NCBI RefSeq assembly: GCF_042683665.1
Contig: NZ_JBHUOO010000048.1
Source: Leeuwenhoekiella polynyae
Lineage (GTDB): Bacteria > Bacteroidota > Bacteroidia > Flavobacteriales > Flavobacteriaceae
Length of the DNA: 64,000 nucleotides
Reading direction: 5' to 3' (one strand)
Shown: positions 1-8,573 of the stretch, one piece after another
Position numbering within the stretch: the first letter of the stretch is position 1
Layout of the letters: the number at the start of each line of letters is the position of its first letter
Position numbers and translations under genes: made by a program
The notes under the pieces: generated by a model
Database searches by the model: none
Told to the model about the DNA's origin: nothing
The model's input: only the letters and a program-made list of their open reading frames with translations

Positions 1-440
1 TGCGGTAATACTTCAGCGTCAATATGGTGAAAAGCAGGTTCTGTAAATTCCAGCATTTTAGGCAGTGCAACCCAAATCTGGTAACCGTGCATTGTAAACG
101 TATTTCCGTTTCTAAAATCATTAGGAGTACGCTCTGTATGGGTAACGCCTTTACCGGCAACCATCCAGTTGACAGAACCCGGCTTGATACGTTGATAGGT
201 GCCGATGCTGTCTTCGTGTATGAGTTCGCCTTCTAGCAGATAGGTTAACGTTGAAAGCCCTATGTGTGGATGCTGATCCACATCCATATAATCATTCGGT
301 CCTAGTTGATCAGGTCCCATATGATCTATAAAGATAAAAGGTCCTACCATTCTTTTTTTTCTAAAAGGCAGCAGTCTTCCTACCAGAAAATCTCCTATAT
401 CTCTGCTTCTCTCTTCTATAATTAACCCTGTGTTAGACAT
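1..440 (-). CDS. Pirin family protein (partial, C-terminus beyond the left edge)
   Basis: The frame opens at the ATG at 440 and leaves the window after about 146 residues, so only the N-terminal cupin is present. The metal ligands known from human pirin are at the same positions here: His57 and His59 in DQHPHIGLST, His101 and Glu103 in THTER. Pirins are iron-binding bicupins; some bacterial members oxidise quercetin, others act as redox sensors, and the substrate cannot be told from this half. The gene is divergent from the barrel protein at 589, with about 150 AT-rich bases between them. Family assignment is secure; function is open. Confidence 0.9.
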   Translation of the reverse strand, partial: MSNTGLIIEERSRDIGDFLVGRLLPFRKKRMVGPFIFIDHMGPDQLGPNDYMDVDQHPHIGLSTLTYLLEGELIHEDSIGTYQRIKPGSVNWMVAGKGVTHTERTPNDFRNGNTFTMHGYQIWVALPKMLEFTEPAFHHIDAEVLP

Positions 441-588
441 TTAAGTAATTTGTTATAGCTTTAAAACTAAAAATAGTAATGTTTTGAAATGTAAGAATAC
501 TATTATAAACTTTTTTAAGTTTTATAAATATACAATACAACCCCAAATCTTATTGTAAGTCAAGTACGCCCACTTTAAAACTCTACTG

Positions 589-1320
589 ATGAAAGCTAAG
601 GTATTTGTAATTCTAATAACAATTATTACTGTAAACACGTTAAAAGCACAAAAGAAAACTTATGATCTCGGTCTCTATTTAGGTGGTGTCAATTATTATG
701 GAGAACTAGGAGAAAAGAAATTTGTGGCCCCTAATAGAGCTACTTTAGGTTTAATAGGGAAGATGAATTTTAACGAAAAGCTAAGTCTCAGAGGAACTGT
801 GACTTTTTTTACGCTTTATGATAACGACCGGGATGCAGCCGATGGATATCGAGGTAATGGGCGCAATAACTCTTTATACTATTCTTTTGAAAATACAAGT
901 ATTGAAGCTTCTTTAGGTTTTGAGTATGTGCCGTTCTCATTTTTTAAGAATGCTCAAAATCCGATAGCTGTTTATATTCATGCAGGTTTAGGAGCTGTTT
1001 ATAATGACGAATTATATTATCCCATTTCTGCTGGTTTTGAAGATGTATTAGCAGAAAAATATGGAACCAGAACGCGTATGGTGGTTCCTTTTGGTTTAGG
1101 TTTTAAAACTTTCGTTGGGAGTAATTTTATGTTAGGTCTTGAACTTTCTCCGCGCTATACAATGACAGACAATCTTGATGGGAGTCATCCCGATCATGCA
1201 CAGTTAGCTCCCAATAAATTACCCGATTTTTCTAATAATGACTGGTATACTTTTGTAGGTATTACTTTGACATACCGGTTAGGTAAGGGTAATGATGCAT
1301 ATTGTGATTGTACATTGTAA
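589..1320 (+). CDS. DUF6089-type outer membrane beta-barrel protein
   Basis: A 243-residue protein with a signal peptide (about residues 1-20, cleaved after LKA) followed by alternating aromatic/polar strands such as DLGLYLGGVNYYGELGE near the start and FVGITLTYRLG near the end. This is the layout of the small barrels annotated as DUF6089 in flavobacteria. It should sit in the outer membrane; no enzymatic motif is visible. The C-terminus ends in an unusual CDCTL. It stands alone between the divergent pirin gene and an ABC exporter 57 bases downstream. The family name is a recognition by pattern and is less certain than the barrel prediction. Confidence 0.75.
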   Translation: MKAKVFVILITIITVNTLKAQKKTYDLGLYLGGVNYYGELGEKKFVAPNRATLGLIGKMNFNEKLSLRGTVTFFTLYDNDRDAADGYRGNGRNNSLYYSFENTSIEASLGFEYVPFSFFKNAQNPIAVYIHAGLGAVYNDELYYPISAGFEDVLAEKYGTRTRMVVPFGLGFKTFVGSNFMLGLELSPRYTMTDNLDGSHPDHAQLAPNKLPDFSNNDWYTFVGITLTYRLGKGNDAYCDCTL

Positions 1321-1365
1321 TAGAATTTAGCAGATCTTTTAGCGTTTACCCAAAGCGCTTCGCTG

Positions 1366-1373
1366 TATCTTTG
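1366..1373 (+). promoter_or_regulatory. Candidate -7 box of the ABC exporter gene
   Basis: TATCTTTG fits the Bacteroidota -7 consensus TAnnTTTG and ends only four bases before the ATG at 1378, which would make the transcript almost leaderless. A TTTA lies upstream with 17 rather than 19 bases of spacing, so the -33 part is weak. Confidence 0.35.
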
Positions 1374-1377
1374 CTCT

Positions 1378-3210
1378 ATGCCAAGAAGTTTAGAAAGTAT
1401 CTCAGATACTAAAAAAACAAACGTACGTGCTTCGTTTCAGGCGCTGCGTTATATTCCTCGATTTTTTAAAGAAATATGGAGCGTTAGTCCGTTGCTGTTT
1501 ACCATTAACTTGGTATGCAGGCTGGTGAATGCATTTTCGCCGGTAGTTATTTTATGGGTAGGAAAACTCATTATTGATGAAATTATAGCTGAAGTGGCAG
1601 CTCCTCAGGCAGACTATGGTCAATTATGGAATTACGTCTTGCTCGAGTTTGCTATTACCGTTTTTGCTGATATTATAAACCGAGTTATTGCAATCACAGA
1701 CGGTCTTCTTGGTGATAAATACAACATTATTTCTTCAGAAACGATGATTCGTAAAACCAGCAAAATAGATATGAGTCAGCTGGAGGACTCCGAGTTTTAC
1801 GATAAATTAGAGCGTGCGCGACAACAAACTCAAGGCCGTGTAGGTCTGATGAGTATGTCGCTGGCACAGGCGCAAAGTTTAATATCTATAAGTACCTTAA
1901 TCGCGGGTCTCATTTACTTTCAGCCACTGCTCATCGTATTGTTAGCCTTGAGTATCATCCCGCTTTTTATCAATGAGATTCGGTTTAGCGGGCAACAATA
2001 TTCATTATCTCGCAGTTGGACTACAGAGCGTCGTGAACTGGATTACCTAAGATATATAGGTGCAAATGATAAGACTGCTAAAGAGATCAAACTCTTTGGT
2101 CTCACAGATTTTATTGCCAAGCGTTTTAAGACCTTAAGCGAGCGGTATTACCACATCAATAAAAAGTTAACCGTAAAACGCAGTATCTACAGTGCTATTT
2201 TTAATGTGCTGGGCGTGGTTTGTTATTATGCGGCTTATCTGGTAATAATTAAAAGTGTATTAGATGGTGAGATTACTATAGGTGAATTGACGTTTCTTTC
2301 GGCTTCTTTTAACCGTCTAAGGAATAGTTTGCAAACCTTTTTTACAAACTTTACAAGAATTACACAAAGTGCTCTATACCTTAAAGATTATTTTGACTTT
2401 ATAGATCTTGAAATACCTGATGAAAACCGGGAATTTCTGCCACTTCCTGAAGTAATTCATACCGGTTTTGAGCTGAAAGACGTTCATTTTGCATACCCCG
2501 GAAGCGATCATGAAGTATTGAAAGGGGTGAGTTTTACTTTGAAAGCCGGAGAGAAAATGGCTTTTGTAGGTCAGAATGGTGCCGGTAAAACCACCCTGAT
2601 CAAATTGATGCTTCGATTTTATGAACCTACACAAGGCGCTATTTTACTGGATGGTGTCAACATCAATCAGTACAATAAAGCTGATTTTCAAAAGATGTTT
2701 GGCGTTATTTTTCAGGATTTCTTCAGATATGAATTCACGCTGCGCGAAAATATTGCGGTGGGTGACATCGCCGCTGTACAGGATGATAAGCGCATTACAA
2801 ATGCAGCACAGTTGAGTCTGGCTAATGAAGTGATAGGTGATTTACAGGAAGGCTATGATACCCAACTGGGAAAACGCTTTAAAAACGGGCAGGAACTTTC
2901 TGGAGGACAGTGGCAAAAAGTGGCTTTAGCTCGTGCGTATATGAAAGATGCAATGGTTATGGTTCTTGACGAACCTACATCTGCATTAGATGCAAAGGCA
3001 GAATATGAAGTTTTTGAACGTTTTATAGATCTTACCAAAGGCAAAACCAGCATCATTATTTCGCATCGCTTCAGTACGGTGCGTATGGCCGATCGTATTC
3101 TGGTTCTTAAAGCTGGTAAAATTTTAGAATTGGGAACCCATGACGAATTGATGCAGAACTCTAAATTGTATGCAGAGCTTTTTGATTTGCAGGCACAGGG
3201 CTACAAATAA
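1378..3210 (+). CDS. ABC transporter, fused permease and ATPase (exporter type)
   Basis: A 610-residue half-transporter. Residues about 30-330 form the six-helix exporter membrane domain. The ATPase follows, with Walker A GQNGAGKTT (398-406), the signature LSGGQWQK (about 503), Walker B MVLDEPTSALD (about 523) and the switch histidine in IIISHR. Such type IV exporters work as dimers in the inner membrane and move lipids, peptides or drugs; nothing nearby points to a substrate. Homodimer function is likely because no partner half-transporter is adjacent. The start is the ATG just behind a -7-like TATCTTTG. The next gene is on the other strand, 23 bases past its stop. Confidence 0.9.
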   Translation: MPRSLESISDTKKTNVRASFQALRYIPRFFKEIWSVSPLLFTINLVCRLVNAFSPVVILWVGKLIIDEIIAEVAAPQADYGQLWNYVLLEFAITVFADIINRVIAITDGLLGDKYNIISSETMIRKTSKIDMSQLEDSEFYDKLERARQQTQGRVGLMSMSLAQAQSLISISTLIAGLIYFQPLLIVLLALSIIPLFINEIRFSGQQYSLSRSWTTERRELDYLRYIGANDKTAKEIKLFGLTDFIAKRFKTLSERYYHINKKLTVKRSIYSAIFNVLGVVCYYAAYLVIIKSVLDGEITIGELTFLSASFNRLRNSLQTFFTNFTRITQSALYLKDYFDFIDLEIPDENREFLPLPEVIHTGFELKDVHFAYPGSDHEVLKGVSFTLKAGEKMAFVGQNGAGKTTLIKLMLRFYEPTQGAILLDGVNINQYNKADFQKMFGVIFQDFFRYEFTLRENIAVGDIAAVQDDKRITNAAQLSLANEVIGDLQEGYDTQLGKRFKNGQELSGGQWQKVALARAYMKDAMVMVLDEPTSALDAKAEYEVFERFIDLTKGKTSIIISHRFSTVRMADRILVLKAGKILELGTHDELMQNSKLYAELFDLQAQGYK

Positions 3211-3233
3211 TTCGGTATAAAATTTAATTCGGG

Positions 3234-3992
3234 TTAGAGAGCATTTGCACTTAAACCACCATCTACAATCAGGTTTTGACCGGTTATGTATGAAGCTTTA
3301 TCCATTGCTAAAAATGCGATTGTGCTTGCTAATTCTTCCGGTTGTGCAAAGCGTTTAAGTGGCGTACGTTCTATGATTTTAGCATAACGCTCTTCCTGCT
3401 CCATAACTGGTTTTACAAGTGGTGTTTCGGTATACCAGGGGGAAACTGCATTAACTCGAATATTTTTTTCAGCCCACTCAGAAGCTAAACTTCGGGTTTG
3501 TTGTAAAAGTCCGGCTTTTGCCATCGCATAAGGCGCGCCGCTTTTTACATCCTGACTTGCAGCAACGGAAGCCACATTGATAACAGAAGCTTTACCAGAT
3601 CTTTTAAGCAAAGCGAAAAATTTACGGGTCAATTCAAAAGGAGCAATAAGATTGGTGTCCAGAATTTTTTGATATTCTTCAGGTTCGTAGTGTGCCGCTT
3701 CTTTGCGAATATTTGTTCCGGCATTGTTGACGAGAATATCTAAAGAACCAGAGCGCTGAAAAACAAAATCGGTTAGATTATCCTGATCATCTTCAGAAGT
3801 TACATCACCTGCCATTCCTGAAGCGATATAGCCTGCTTCTCCCAATTCCTGCTGAAATGCTGTGACAGCATTACCGTCACGTGCGGTAAAGATTACTTTA
3901 GCACCCAGTTTTGCAAATTCTAAAACTGTTGCACGACCTATTCCTTTAGTCCCTCCTGTAATTAATGCTGTTTTACCTTCTAAATTCCACAT
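3234..3992 (-). CDS. Short-chain dehydrogenase/reductase (SDR)
   Basis: A 252-residue classical SDR. The NAD(P) site GGTKGIGR is at 13-20, NNAG at 89-92, and the catalytic set Ser142, Tyr155 and Lys159 is complete (PYAMAKA). Arg38 in FTARDG just after strand 2 suggests NADP preference. The C-terminal VDGGLSAN is typical. The nearest look-alikes are tropinone-reductase-like and glucose/gluconate dehydrogenases, but the substrate is not predictable. It is read leftwards and is separated from the upstream aldo/keto reductase by a strong hairpin, so it probably has its own promoter (a TAGTTTTG box at 4015-4022). Confidence 0.9.
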   Translation of the reverse strand: MWNLEGKTALITGGTKGIGRATVLEFAKLGAKVIFTARDGNAVTAFQQELGEAGYIASGMAGDVTSEDDQDNLTDFVFQRSGSLDILVNNAGTNIRKEAAHYEPEEYQKILDTNLIAPFELTRKFFALLKRSGKASVINVASVAASQDVKSGAPYAMAKAGLLQQTRSLASEWAEKNIRVNAVSPWYTETPLVKPVMEQEERYAKIIERTPLKRFAQPEELASTIAFLAMDKASYITGQNLIVDGGLSANAL

Positions 3993-4014
3993 AACTCTAA
4001 AATCAATTTGCCGG

Positions 4015-4022
4015 CAAAACTA
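4015..4022 (-). promoter_or_regulatory. Candidate -7 box of the SDR gene
   Basis: Read on the minus strand this is TAGTTTTG, matching TAnnTTTG, 22 bases before the SDR start codon. No TTTG is found at the expected 19-base distance, so this is a half-match only. Confidence 0.25.
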
Positions 4023-4120
4023 CAAAGACTCTTTAGGCTACGAGAAGAATTTAAGCTGAAATTATGCCGCAATGGTCATTTAAAGCCCCATTTTGTAAAA
4101 TCAGAAATTTATATAAACCA

Positions 4121-4146
4121 ATAAACCCGCTGTTAAGCGGGTTTAT
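4121..4146 (-). terminator. Hairpin terminator behind the aldo/keto reductase
   Basis: A perfect 11-bp inverted repeat, ATAAACCCGCT with a four-base loop and AGCGGGTTTAT, lies 25 bases after the stop of the leftward aldo/keto reductase. The stem begins and ends in an A/T run, so it resembles a rho-independent terminator, though the T tail is short. Confidence 0.7.
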
Positions 4147-4170
4147 TAATAGATTATAATTCAGGCTCTT

Positions 4171-5025
4171 TTAAAAGTCAAAATTATCAGGGTCAGGACC
4201 TATACGCTCGTGTTTATCTAATGCGTTTATGGTTTGCATATCTTCATCGCTCAATTCAAAATCAAATATTTCAGCATTGCTGATTATGTGATCTTTTGAA
4301 GTGGATTTTGGTATAGTCACAACGCCATTTTGTAAATCCCATCTCAAAACAATATGCGCTGGTGATTTGCTATACTTTTCACCCAATTGTTTCAAAGTTT
4401 CATTTTTGAAAGCTTTTCCTTGCATAAGCGGAGACCAGGCTTCGTATTGAATATTGTGAGTTGCACAGAAATCTTGCAGGTCTTTTTGTACTAACCACGG
4501 ATGAAATTCTAACTGATCTACCATGGGGTTAATCTCTGCATCTTGCATTAAATCTCTAAGCTGATGCTCTAAAAAATTACTTACTCCAATAGCTTTGATC
4601 TTTCCGTCTTTATAGAGTTTTTCCAGAGCTCTCCAAGTGTCTTTGTATTTACCTTCTACCGGCCAGTGAATGAGGTATAGGTCTAAGTAATCAGTATCCA
4701 GACGTTTTAGGGTTTTGTCAAAAGCTTCTAATGTACTTTCATAACCTTGATCGCTGTTCCATAATTTACTGGTTAAGAATAATTCCTCTCTGGGAATACC
4801 ACTTTTTTTGATCCCTTTTCCTACGCCTTCCTCATTTTCATAAGCTTTTGCGGTATCTATATGTCTGTAACCGGCCTCAAGTGCCCATTTTACAGCATGT
4901 ATCACTTCTTCACCGTCCTCTGCCTTCCAGACGCCTAGCCCCAGATAAGGCATTTTATGACCGTTAGAAAGTTCCCAAGTTCCTTGAAGGTTTGTAATTG
5001 GTTTATTTAAAGTTGTGGTGCTCAT
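4171..5025 (-). CDS. Aldo/keto reductase
   Basis: A 284-residue NADPH-dependent oxidoreductase of the AKR superfamily (TIM barrel), close in pattern to 2,5-diketo-D-gluconate reductases. The catalytic tetrad is complete: Asp57 (RHIDTA), Tyr62 (YENE), Lys87 (TSKLWN) and His120 (YLIHWP). The coenzyme loop IPKSTS is present near residue 240. The real substrate may be any small aldehyde. The gene is followed by a strong hairpin and preceded by a short perfect palindrome (5072-5086) that could be an operator. Length and start are normal for the family. Confidence 0.92.
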   Translation of the reverse strand: MSTTTLNKPITNLQGTWELSNGHKMPYLGLGVWKAEDGEEVIHAVKWALEAGYRHIDTAKAYENEEGVGKGIKKSGIPREELFLTSKLWNSDQGYESTLEAFDKTLKRLDTDYLDLYLIHWPVEGKYKDTWRALEKLYKDGKIKAIGVSNFLEHQLRDLMQDAEINPMVDQLEFHPWLVQKDLQDFCATHNIQYEAWSPLMQGKAFKNETLKQLGEKYSKSPAHIVLRWDLQNGVVTIPKSTSKDHIISNAEIFDFELSDEDMQTINALDKHERIGPDPDNFDF

Positions 5026-5071
5026 ATTATTTGTTTTAGTTTAAAGTTAACCATCAATTAAGGATTAGAGA

Positions 5072-5086
5072 AAGGGTTTAACCCTT
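5072..5086. promoter_or_regulatory. Palindrome upstream of the aldo/keto reductase
   Basis: AAGGGTT-T-AACCCTT is a perfect 7-bp dyad 47 bases before the aldo/keto reductase start. GTTAAC, GTTAAG and GTTAAAC follow it closely. It could be a repressor or activator site; no regulator gene is adjacent, so this is only a candidate. Confidence 0.3.
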
Positions 5087-5121
5087 GTTAACGTTAAGTT
5101 GTTAAACGATTGGCAATAAAA

Positions 5122-5148
5122 AAAGCCCTACTTAAAAAGTACGGCTTT
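5122..5148 (-). terminator. Hairpin terminator behind the small lipoprotein gene
   Basis: AAAGCC-C-TACTT, a three-base loop and AAGTA-C-GGCTTT form a 12-bp stem with one C-C mismatch, 22 bases past the stop of the leftward lipoprotein gene. On the minus strand it runs into a T-rich stretch, as a rho-independent terminator should. Confidence 0.65.
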
Positions 5149-5170
5149 CAGCTTGTAAATGCAGTAGTGA

Positions 5171-5308
5171 TTAATCTACAGCATCTTCTGCAGCATCACC
5201 AATGTCATCTGCTGCGTCCTCAATTTTATCTCCGGTTGATTCCCGACAACTTTGTAAAGTTGTGCCCATAATTCCAGCTAGGAATAAGAATAAAAAAATA
5301 CGTTTCAT
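5171..5308 (-). CDS. Small lipoprotein, 45 residues
   Basis: The frame from the ATG at 5308 encodes a hydrophobic signal segment ending in the lipobox LQSC (Cys21) followed by a short acidic, alanine-rich tail that repeats the pattern D-AA-DD-I-GD-AA-ED. It resembles the small entericidin-like lipoproteins common in bacteria, but I would not assign a function. It has its own terminator, and the gene upstream is another tiny envelope protein in the same direction. The ORF is supported by the lipobox, the ATG start and the terminator rather than by length. Confidence 0.75.
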   Translation of the reverse strand: MKRIFLFLFLAGIMGTTLQSCRESTGDKIEDAADDIGDAAEDAVD

Positions 5309-5343
5309 AATTCAAGTTTTTAAAGGTTAGTAATTTTTGGTTG

Positions 5344-5502
5344 TTATAGTCGGCGACCTGTAGCTAATTTGTAGAGAATTGCAATTACAGCAAGTACAAG
5401 CAGGATGTGGATTAAACTTCCTACAGACTCAGCGAAGCCAAAATACCCCACGAGCCAACCGATTAATAGAATCACTACAATAAGCCAAATAATATCTTTC
5501 AT
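5344..5502 (-). CDS. Small membrane protein of the lmo0937/DUF5670 type, 52 residues
   Basis: The ATG at 5502 starts a 52-residue protein with two membrane helices (about 4-20 and 29-46) and a short basic tail TGRRL. The pattern IIWLIVVILLIGWLVGYFGF followed by a second helix is that of the small lmo0937 family (DUF5670), widespread hydrophobic proteins that often respond to envelope or osmotic stress. The function is unknown. It is 35 bases upstream of the small lipoprotein gene, so both may be co-transcribed. Confidence 0.8.
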   Translation of the reverse strand: MKDIIWLIVVILLIGWLVGYFGFAESVGSLIHILLVLAVIAILYKLATGRRL

Positions 5503-5587
5503 AATAATAATGATATTGGTTAGTGATTTAAATGTAGTAAGATAGTAAGTAACTTGAATTTTGATTAACAGTGAATTAACGCGTCGG

Positions 5588-7123
5588 TTAGAAGTTTTGT
5601 GGATTCTTTATGATTTCCTGAGCGCGATTAACAAGTTTTTCTAAATCGTCAGGGTCTTTTTTATTTAAAAGATTCATCATCATATTCATGCGCTGGTTAT
5701 TTTTAAAATGTTCTCGCTTTTCAAACAAGAAATTCCAATATAAACTGTTGAAAGGGCACGCATTATCACCTGTTTTTTTAGAAACGCTATACTCACAAGA
5801 TTTGCAATAATTACTCATTTTGTTGATGTAGCTTCCACTGGAAACATAGGGTTTTGTAGCTACGAGACCACCATCTGCAAATTGACTCATACCACGGGTA
5901 TTGGTTATTTCAACCCATTCTATTGCATCTATGTAAATGCCCAAATACCACTCATCAACTTCATCAGGGTTTGTTTGTGTAAGCAGTGCATAATTCCCGG
6001 TAACCATCAACCGCTGTATGTGATGTGCATATGCGTGATCTAAACTTTGTTTAATAGCGTGATGCAGACAGTTCATTTTTGTCTCTCCTGTCCAATAAAA
6101 ATCAGGTAGTTTATTGTGGTTTTCTAGCTTATTGGTAGTTCGGTATTCGGGCATTTTCATCCAATACATCCCGCGCATATATTCGCGCCAACCTAATATT
6201 TGACGCACAAAGCCTTCAACCTGACTGATGTCTATCTGGTTTTTATTTTCACGCCAGTATTCAATTACTTTTTTAATGACTTCGAGGGGATGCAGCATTT
6301 TACTGTTCATCGCAAAACTCAATCTGCTGTGAAACAAATACACCTGATCAGGGTCCATCGCATCTTGATAGTCACCAAAATGAACCAATAAATTTTCACA
6401 GAAATAGTTGAGCACGCTCAAAGAGTCTGTTCGCGAAGTAGGCCAGTTGAATGAAATTTCATCAACCGCTCCCATCGTTTTTATGCCTGCATCTTTTATG
6501 CGTTTTAGCGTATTTGAAACATCTTTTCTAAAACCGCGTTCGTGTGGAATCTCGGGTTTGCCGTTCCATTTTTTGCGATTACTCTGGTCAAAGTTCCATT
6601 TACCACCTTCAGGATCTTTTTCTGTTAACATCATGATGGAATATTTCTTACGCATATCGCGGTAGAAATATTCCATCGTATAGGTTTTCTTTCCTTTAAA
6701 AAAGCTCTCCAGATCAGAGCGACTGGTTAGAAAATGTTCTGTGTCGTGTGCTTCAGTTTTAATGTTTGACGTTTTGCAAAACTCTTTGAGTTGTTGATCT
6801 AACCGAAACTCATCAGGGAGCTGATATTCAAATTTATCTACTTGATGCGCTTTGATTAATTGATTCAGATTTTTAGATAATTCGTGTTTGTTATCGGGAT
6901 GACTCAAGTCGTAATAAATCACAAAATGCCCCCGTTCTTCTAACCAATCTGCAAAATTTCGCATAGCTTCAAAAAAGGCGATCACTTTTTGAATATGATG
7001 TACGACATAATCTGTTTCCTGACGCATTTCAGCTATAAAATAAATCACTTCCTTGTCAGTCTCATCAAACCAAGAATGTTTGTGATTGAGCTGATCGCCA
7101 AGAATTAAACGGAGTTTTTTCAC
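5588..7123 (-). CDS. Iron-sulfur bacterial cryptochrome/photolyase (FeS-BCP, PhrB-like)
   Basis: A photolyase-related FAD enzyme of the class that repairs (6-4) photoproducts. Four cysteines that would bind a [4Fe-4S] cluster are at 352, 440, 443 and 456. In Agrobacterium PhrB they are at 350, 438, 441 and 454, with the same spacing of CxxC then twelve residues. The start chosen is the GTG at 7123, giving 511 residues. It lies ten bases after the upstream stop, puts the conserved VKKLRLILGDQLN at the N-terminus and keeps the cysteine numbering. An ATG at 7189 would add 22 unrelated residues that overlap the cryptochrome gene. It is the last gene of a leftward light-repair operon. Confidence 0.92.
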   Translation of the reverse strand: MKKLRLILGDQLNHKHSWFDETDKEVIYFIAEMRQETDYVVHHIQKVIAFFEAMRNFADWLEERGHFVIYYDLSHPDNKHELSKNLNQLIKAHQVDKFEYQLPDEFRLDQQLKEFCKTSNIKTEAHDTEHFLTSRSDLESFFKGKKTYTMEYFYRDMRKKYSIMMLTEKDPEGGKWNFDQSNRKKWNGKPEIPHERGFRKDVSNTLKRIKDAGIKTMGAVDEISFNWPTSRTDSLSVLNYFCENLLVHFGDYQDAMDPDQVYLFHSRLSFAMNSKMLHPLEVIKKVIEYWRENKNQIDISQVEGFVRQILGWREYMRGMYWMKMPEYRTTNKLENHNKLPDFYWTGETKMNCLHHAIKQSLDHAYAHHIQRLMVTGNYALLTQTNPDEVDEWYLGIYIDAIEWVEITNTRGMSQFADGGLVATKPYVSSGSYINKMSNYCKSCEYSVSKKTGDNACPFNSLYWNFLFEKREHFKNNQRMNMMMNLLNKKDPDDLEKLVNRAQEIIKNPQNF

Positions 7124-7133
7124 AGGTAATAGT

Positions 7134-8429
7134 TTAATCAAACAATGATTTTTGAAGCCAGACTCTGCGGTATTTCCCGTCGCCGTCATAGCGTTCCGCC
7201 TGACTTTTTATATTGAATTTACGATCTCGTGGATCATTACCTACACCGCTATTATACATCCAATTGCCGTAATTGCTGTGTACATCATAATCTATGAGCA
7301 TACTCTCAAAATAGGCTGCGCCTACGCGCCAATCTTGCTGTAATTCTTTAGACCAAAAACTCGCCACATTTTGTCTGCCGCGGTTGCTCATCCAACCTGT
7401 AGCTGCGATTTCTTGCATATTTGCATTTACAAAATCATATTTTGTAGTGCCGTTTATCCAAGCTTTACGCGATTCTTCATCTTGTTTCCAATCGTATTTT
7501 TTGTCTAGAATCCCCCCTAGATAAAAGATTTTAGCTCCGTGTTTTAGAGAAATGTATTTAAAATAATCACGCCAGAAAAGTTCAAAAATCAACCAATAGG
7601 TGCTTTCATTTTTCACCTGATTTTTCTCAAATTCTTTTACCAGCCAATAGACGGTTCGTGGGGATAAACTCCCATTTGCCAGCCAAGCCGAAAGCTTAGA
7701 GCTGTAATCGTTACCCAGAAGTCCGTTACGGGTTTTTTTATAAACCTGTAGTTTTTTAGAATCCCAGAAATACGATTTAATTCTTTGTAATGCCTGATTT
7801 TCTCCACCTTTAAATGGAAAAGCAGAGCGGTCATCTTGTTTAAACTCTTCAAGCCCTAGGTCAGTAAGTGTTGGAATTGTAGTCTGTGTGTCGATTAGAT
7901 TTTCTTCGGAAAATTTTCTGGGTTTTACGAGACCTCTGATGCTTGCTTGTTTTTCACACTTTTTACGCCACTGCGTAAAAACCTGAGGAATAGCAGCAAA
8001 GCTATCATACGGAAGATCTTCCGGATGAATTAAAAACTGATCAAATGTTTCTGTGAATTCAATATCAGGATTGGAGAGCTTTTTAACCGAATCTGAAACT
8101 TTTTTTTCCTCAAATGTCCATTCTTTTTGAAGAAAGACTTTTTTTATGTTTTGATCGCTTATGAATTGCGGGAGTATTTTTTCAGGCTGATTACAAAATA
8201 CAAAAAGCGGAATGTTTAATTCCGCCAGATTATCTTTTAATTCTTGAATGGTTTCGATTAAAAATCGCGCTCTAAATCGTTCTGTTTTTTTAAATCCAAA
8301 ACGATTTTTTTTAAACTGTTTCGGGTCAAAACAATAAACCGCCAGAACATTTTTAGCATCTACTAATGCCTGATTTAAACTATGATTGTCTTGGGTTCTT
8401 AAATCATTTCTAAACCAAACTAAATTCAT
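7134..8429 (-). CDS. DASH-family cryptochrome
   Basis: A 431-residue flavoprotein of the cryptochrome/photolyase family. It opens with MNLVWFRNDLRTQDN, the N-terminal antenna domain start. Near the C-terminus it has GRQNVASFWSKELQQDWR and NYGNWMYNSGVGNDPRDR, both diagnostic of the DASH branch that binds FAD. DASH proteins repair cyclobutane dimers in single-stranded DNA and some act as photosensors. It lies between the DUF2256 gene (start directly behind that stop) and the FeS photolyase, in one operon with a flavin reductase. The protein is short by the length of the flexible tail seen in plant members, as is usual in bacteria. Confidence 0.95.
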   Translation of the reverse strand: MNLVWFRNDLRTQDNHSLNQALVDAKNVLAVYCFDPKQFKKNRFGFKKTERFRARFLIETIQELKDNLAELNIPLFVFCNQPEKILPQFISDQNIKKVFLQKEWTFEEKKVSDSVKKLSNPDIEFTETFDQFLIHPEDLPYDSFAAIPQVFTQWRKKCEKQASIRGLVKPRKFSEENLIDTQTTIPTLTDLGLEEFKQDDRSAFPFKGGENQALQRIKSYFWDSKKLQVYKKTRNGLLGNDYSSKLSAWLANGSLSPRTVYWLVKEFEKNQVKNESTYWLIFELFWRDYFKYISLKHGAKIFYLGGILDKKYDWKQDEESRKAWINGTTKYDFVNANMQEIAATGWMSNRGRQNVASFWSKELQQDWRVGAAYFESMLIDYDVHSNYGNWMYNSGVGNDPRDRKFNIKSQAERYDGDGKYRRVWLQKSLFD

Positions 8430-8573
8430 TTATAAAGTCTTTTTATTACGTCTGCAGCGCTCGCTACAGTAGGTTACGTCTTGCCATTTCTTTTCCCATT
8501 TCTTTCGCCAGGTAAAAGGCTTTTCACAGGTTAAGCATATTTTTTGAGGAAGATTTACTTTTTTATGAGCCAA
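8430..8573 (-). CDS. DUF2256 domain protein, about 47 residues
   Basis: A tiny zinc-finger-like protein: PQKICLTCEKPFTWRKKW is followed by YCSERCRRNK, so the CxxC...CxxxC pairs and the conserved FTWRKKW of DUF2256 are all there. The start chosen is the TTG at 8573. It overlaps the end of the flavin reductase frame by eleven bases and gives MAHKKVNLPQ, the usual family N-terminus; a longer frame to 8612 would add 13 residues that belong to the overlap. DUF2256 genes are repeatedly found next to cryptochrome/photolyase genes, but their role is unknown. It is translationally linked to both neighbours. Confidence 0.85.
   Translation of the reverse strand: MAHKKVNLPQKICLTCEKPFTWRKKWEKKWQDVTYCSERCRRNKKTL

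Noticed and set aside
7123..7189. Longer start (ATG at 7189) for the FeS photolyase
   Set aside because: It adds 22 residues encoded by the overlap with the cryptochrome gene. The GTG at 7123 keeps the conserved N-terminus and the cysteine positions of the family.
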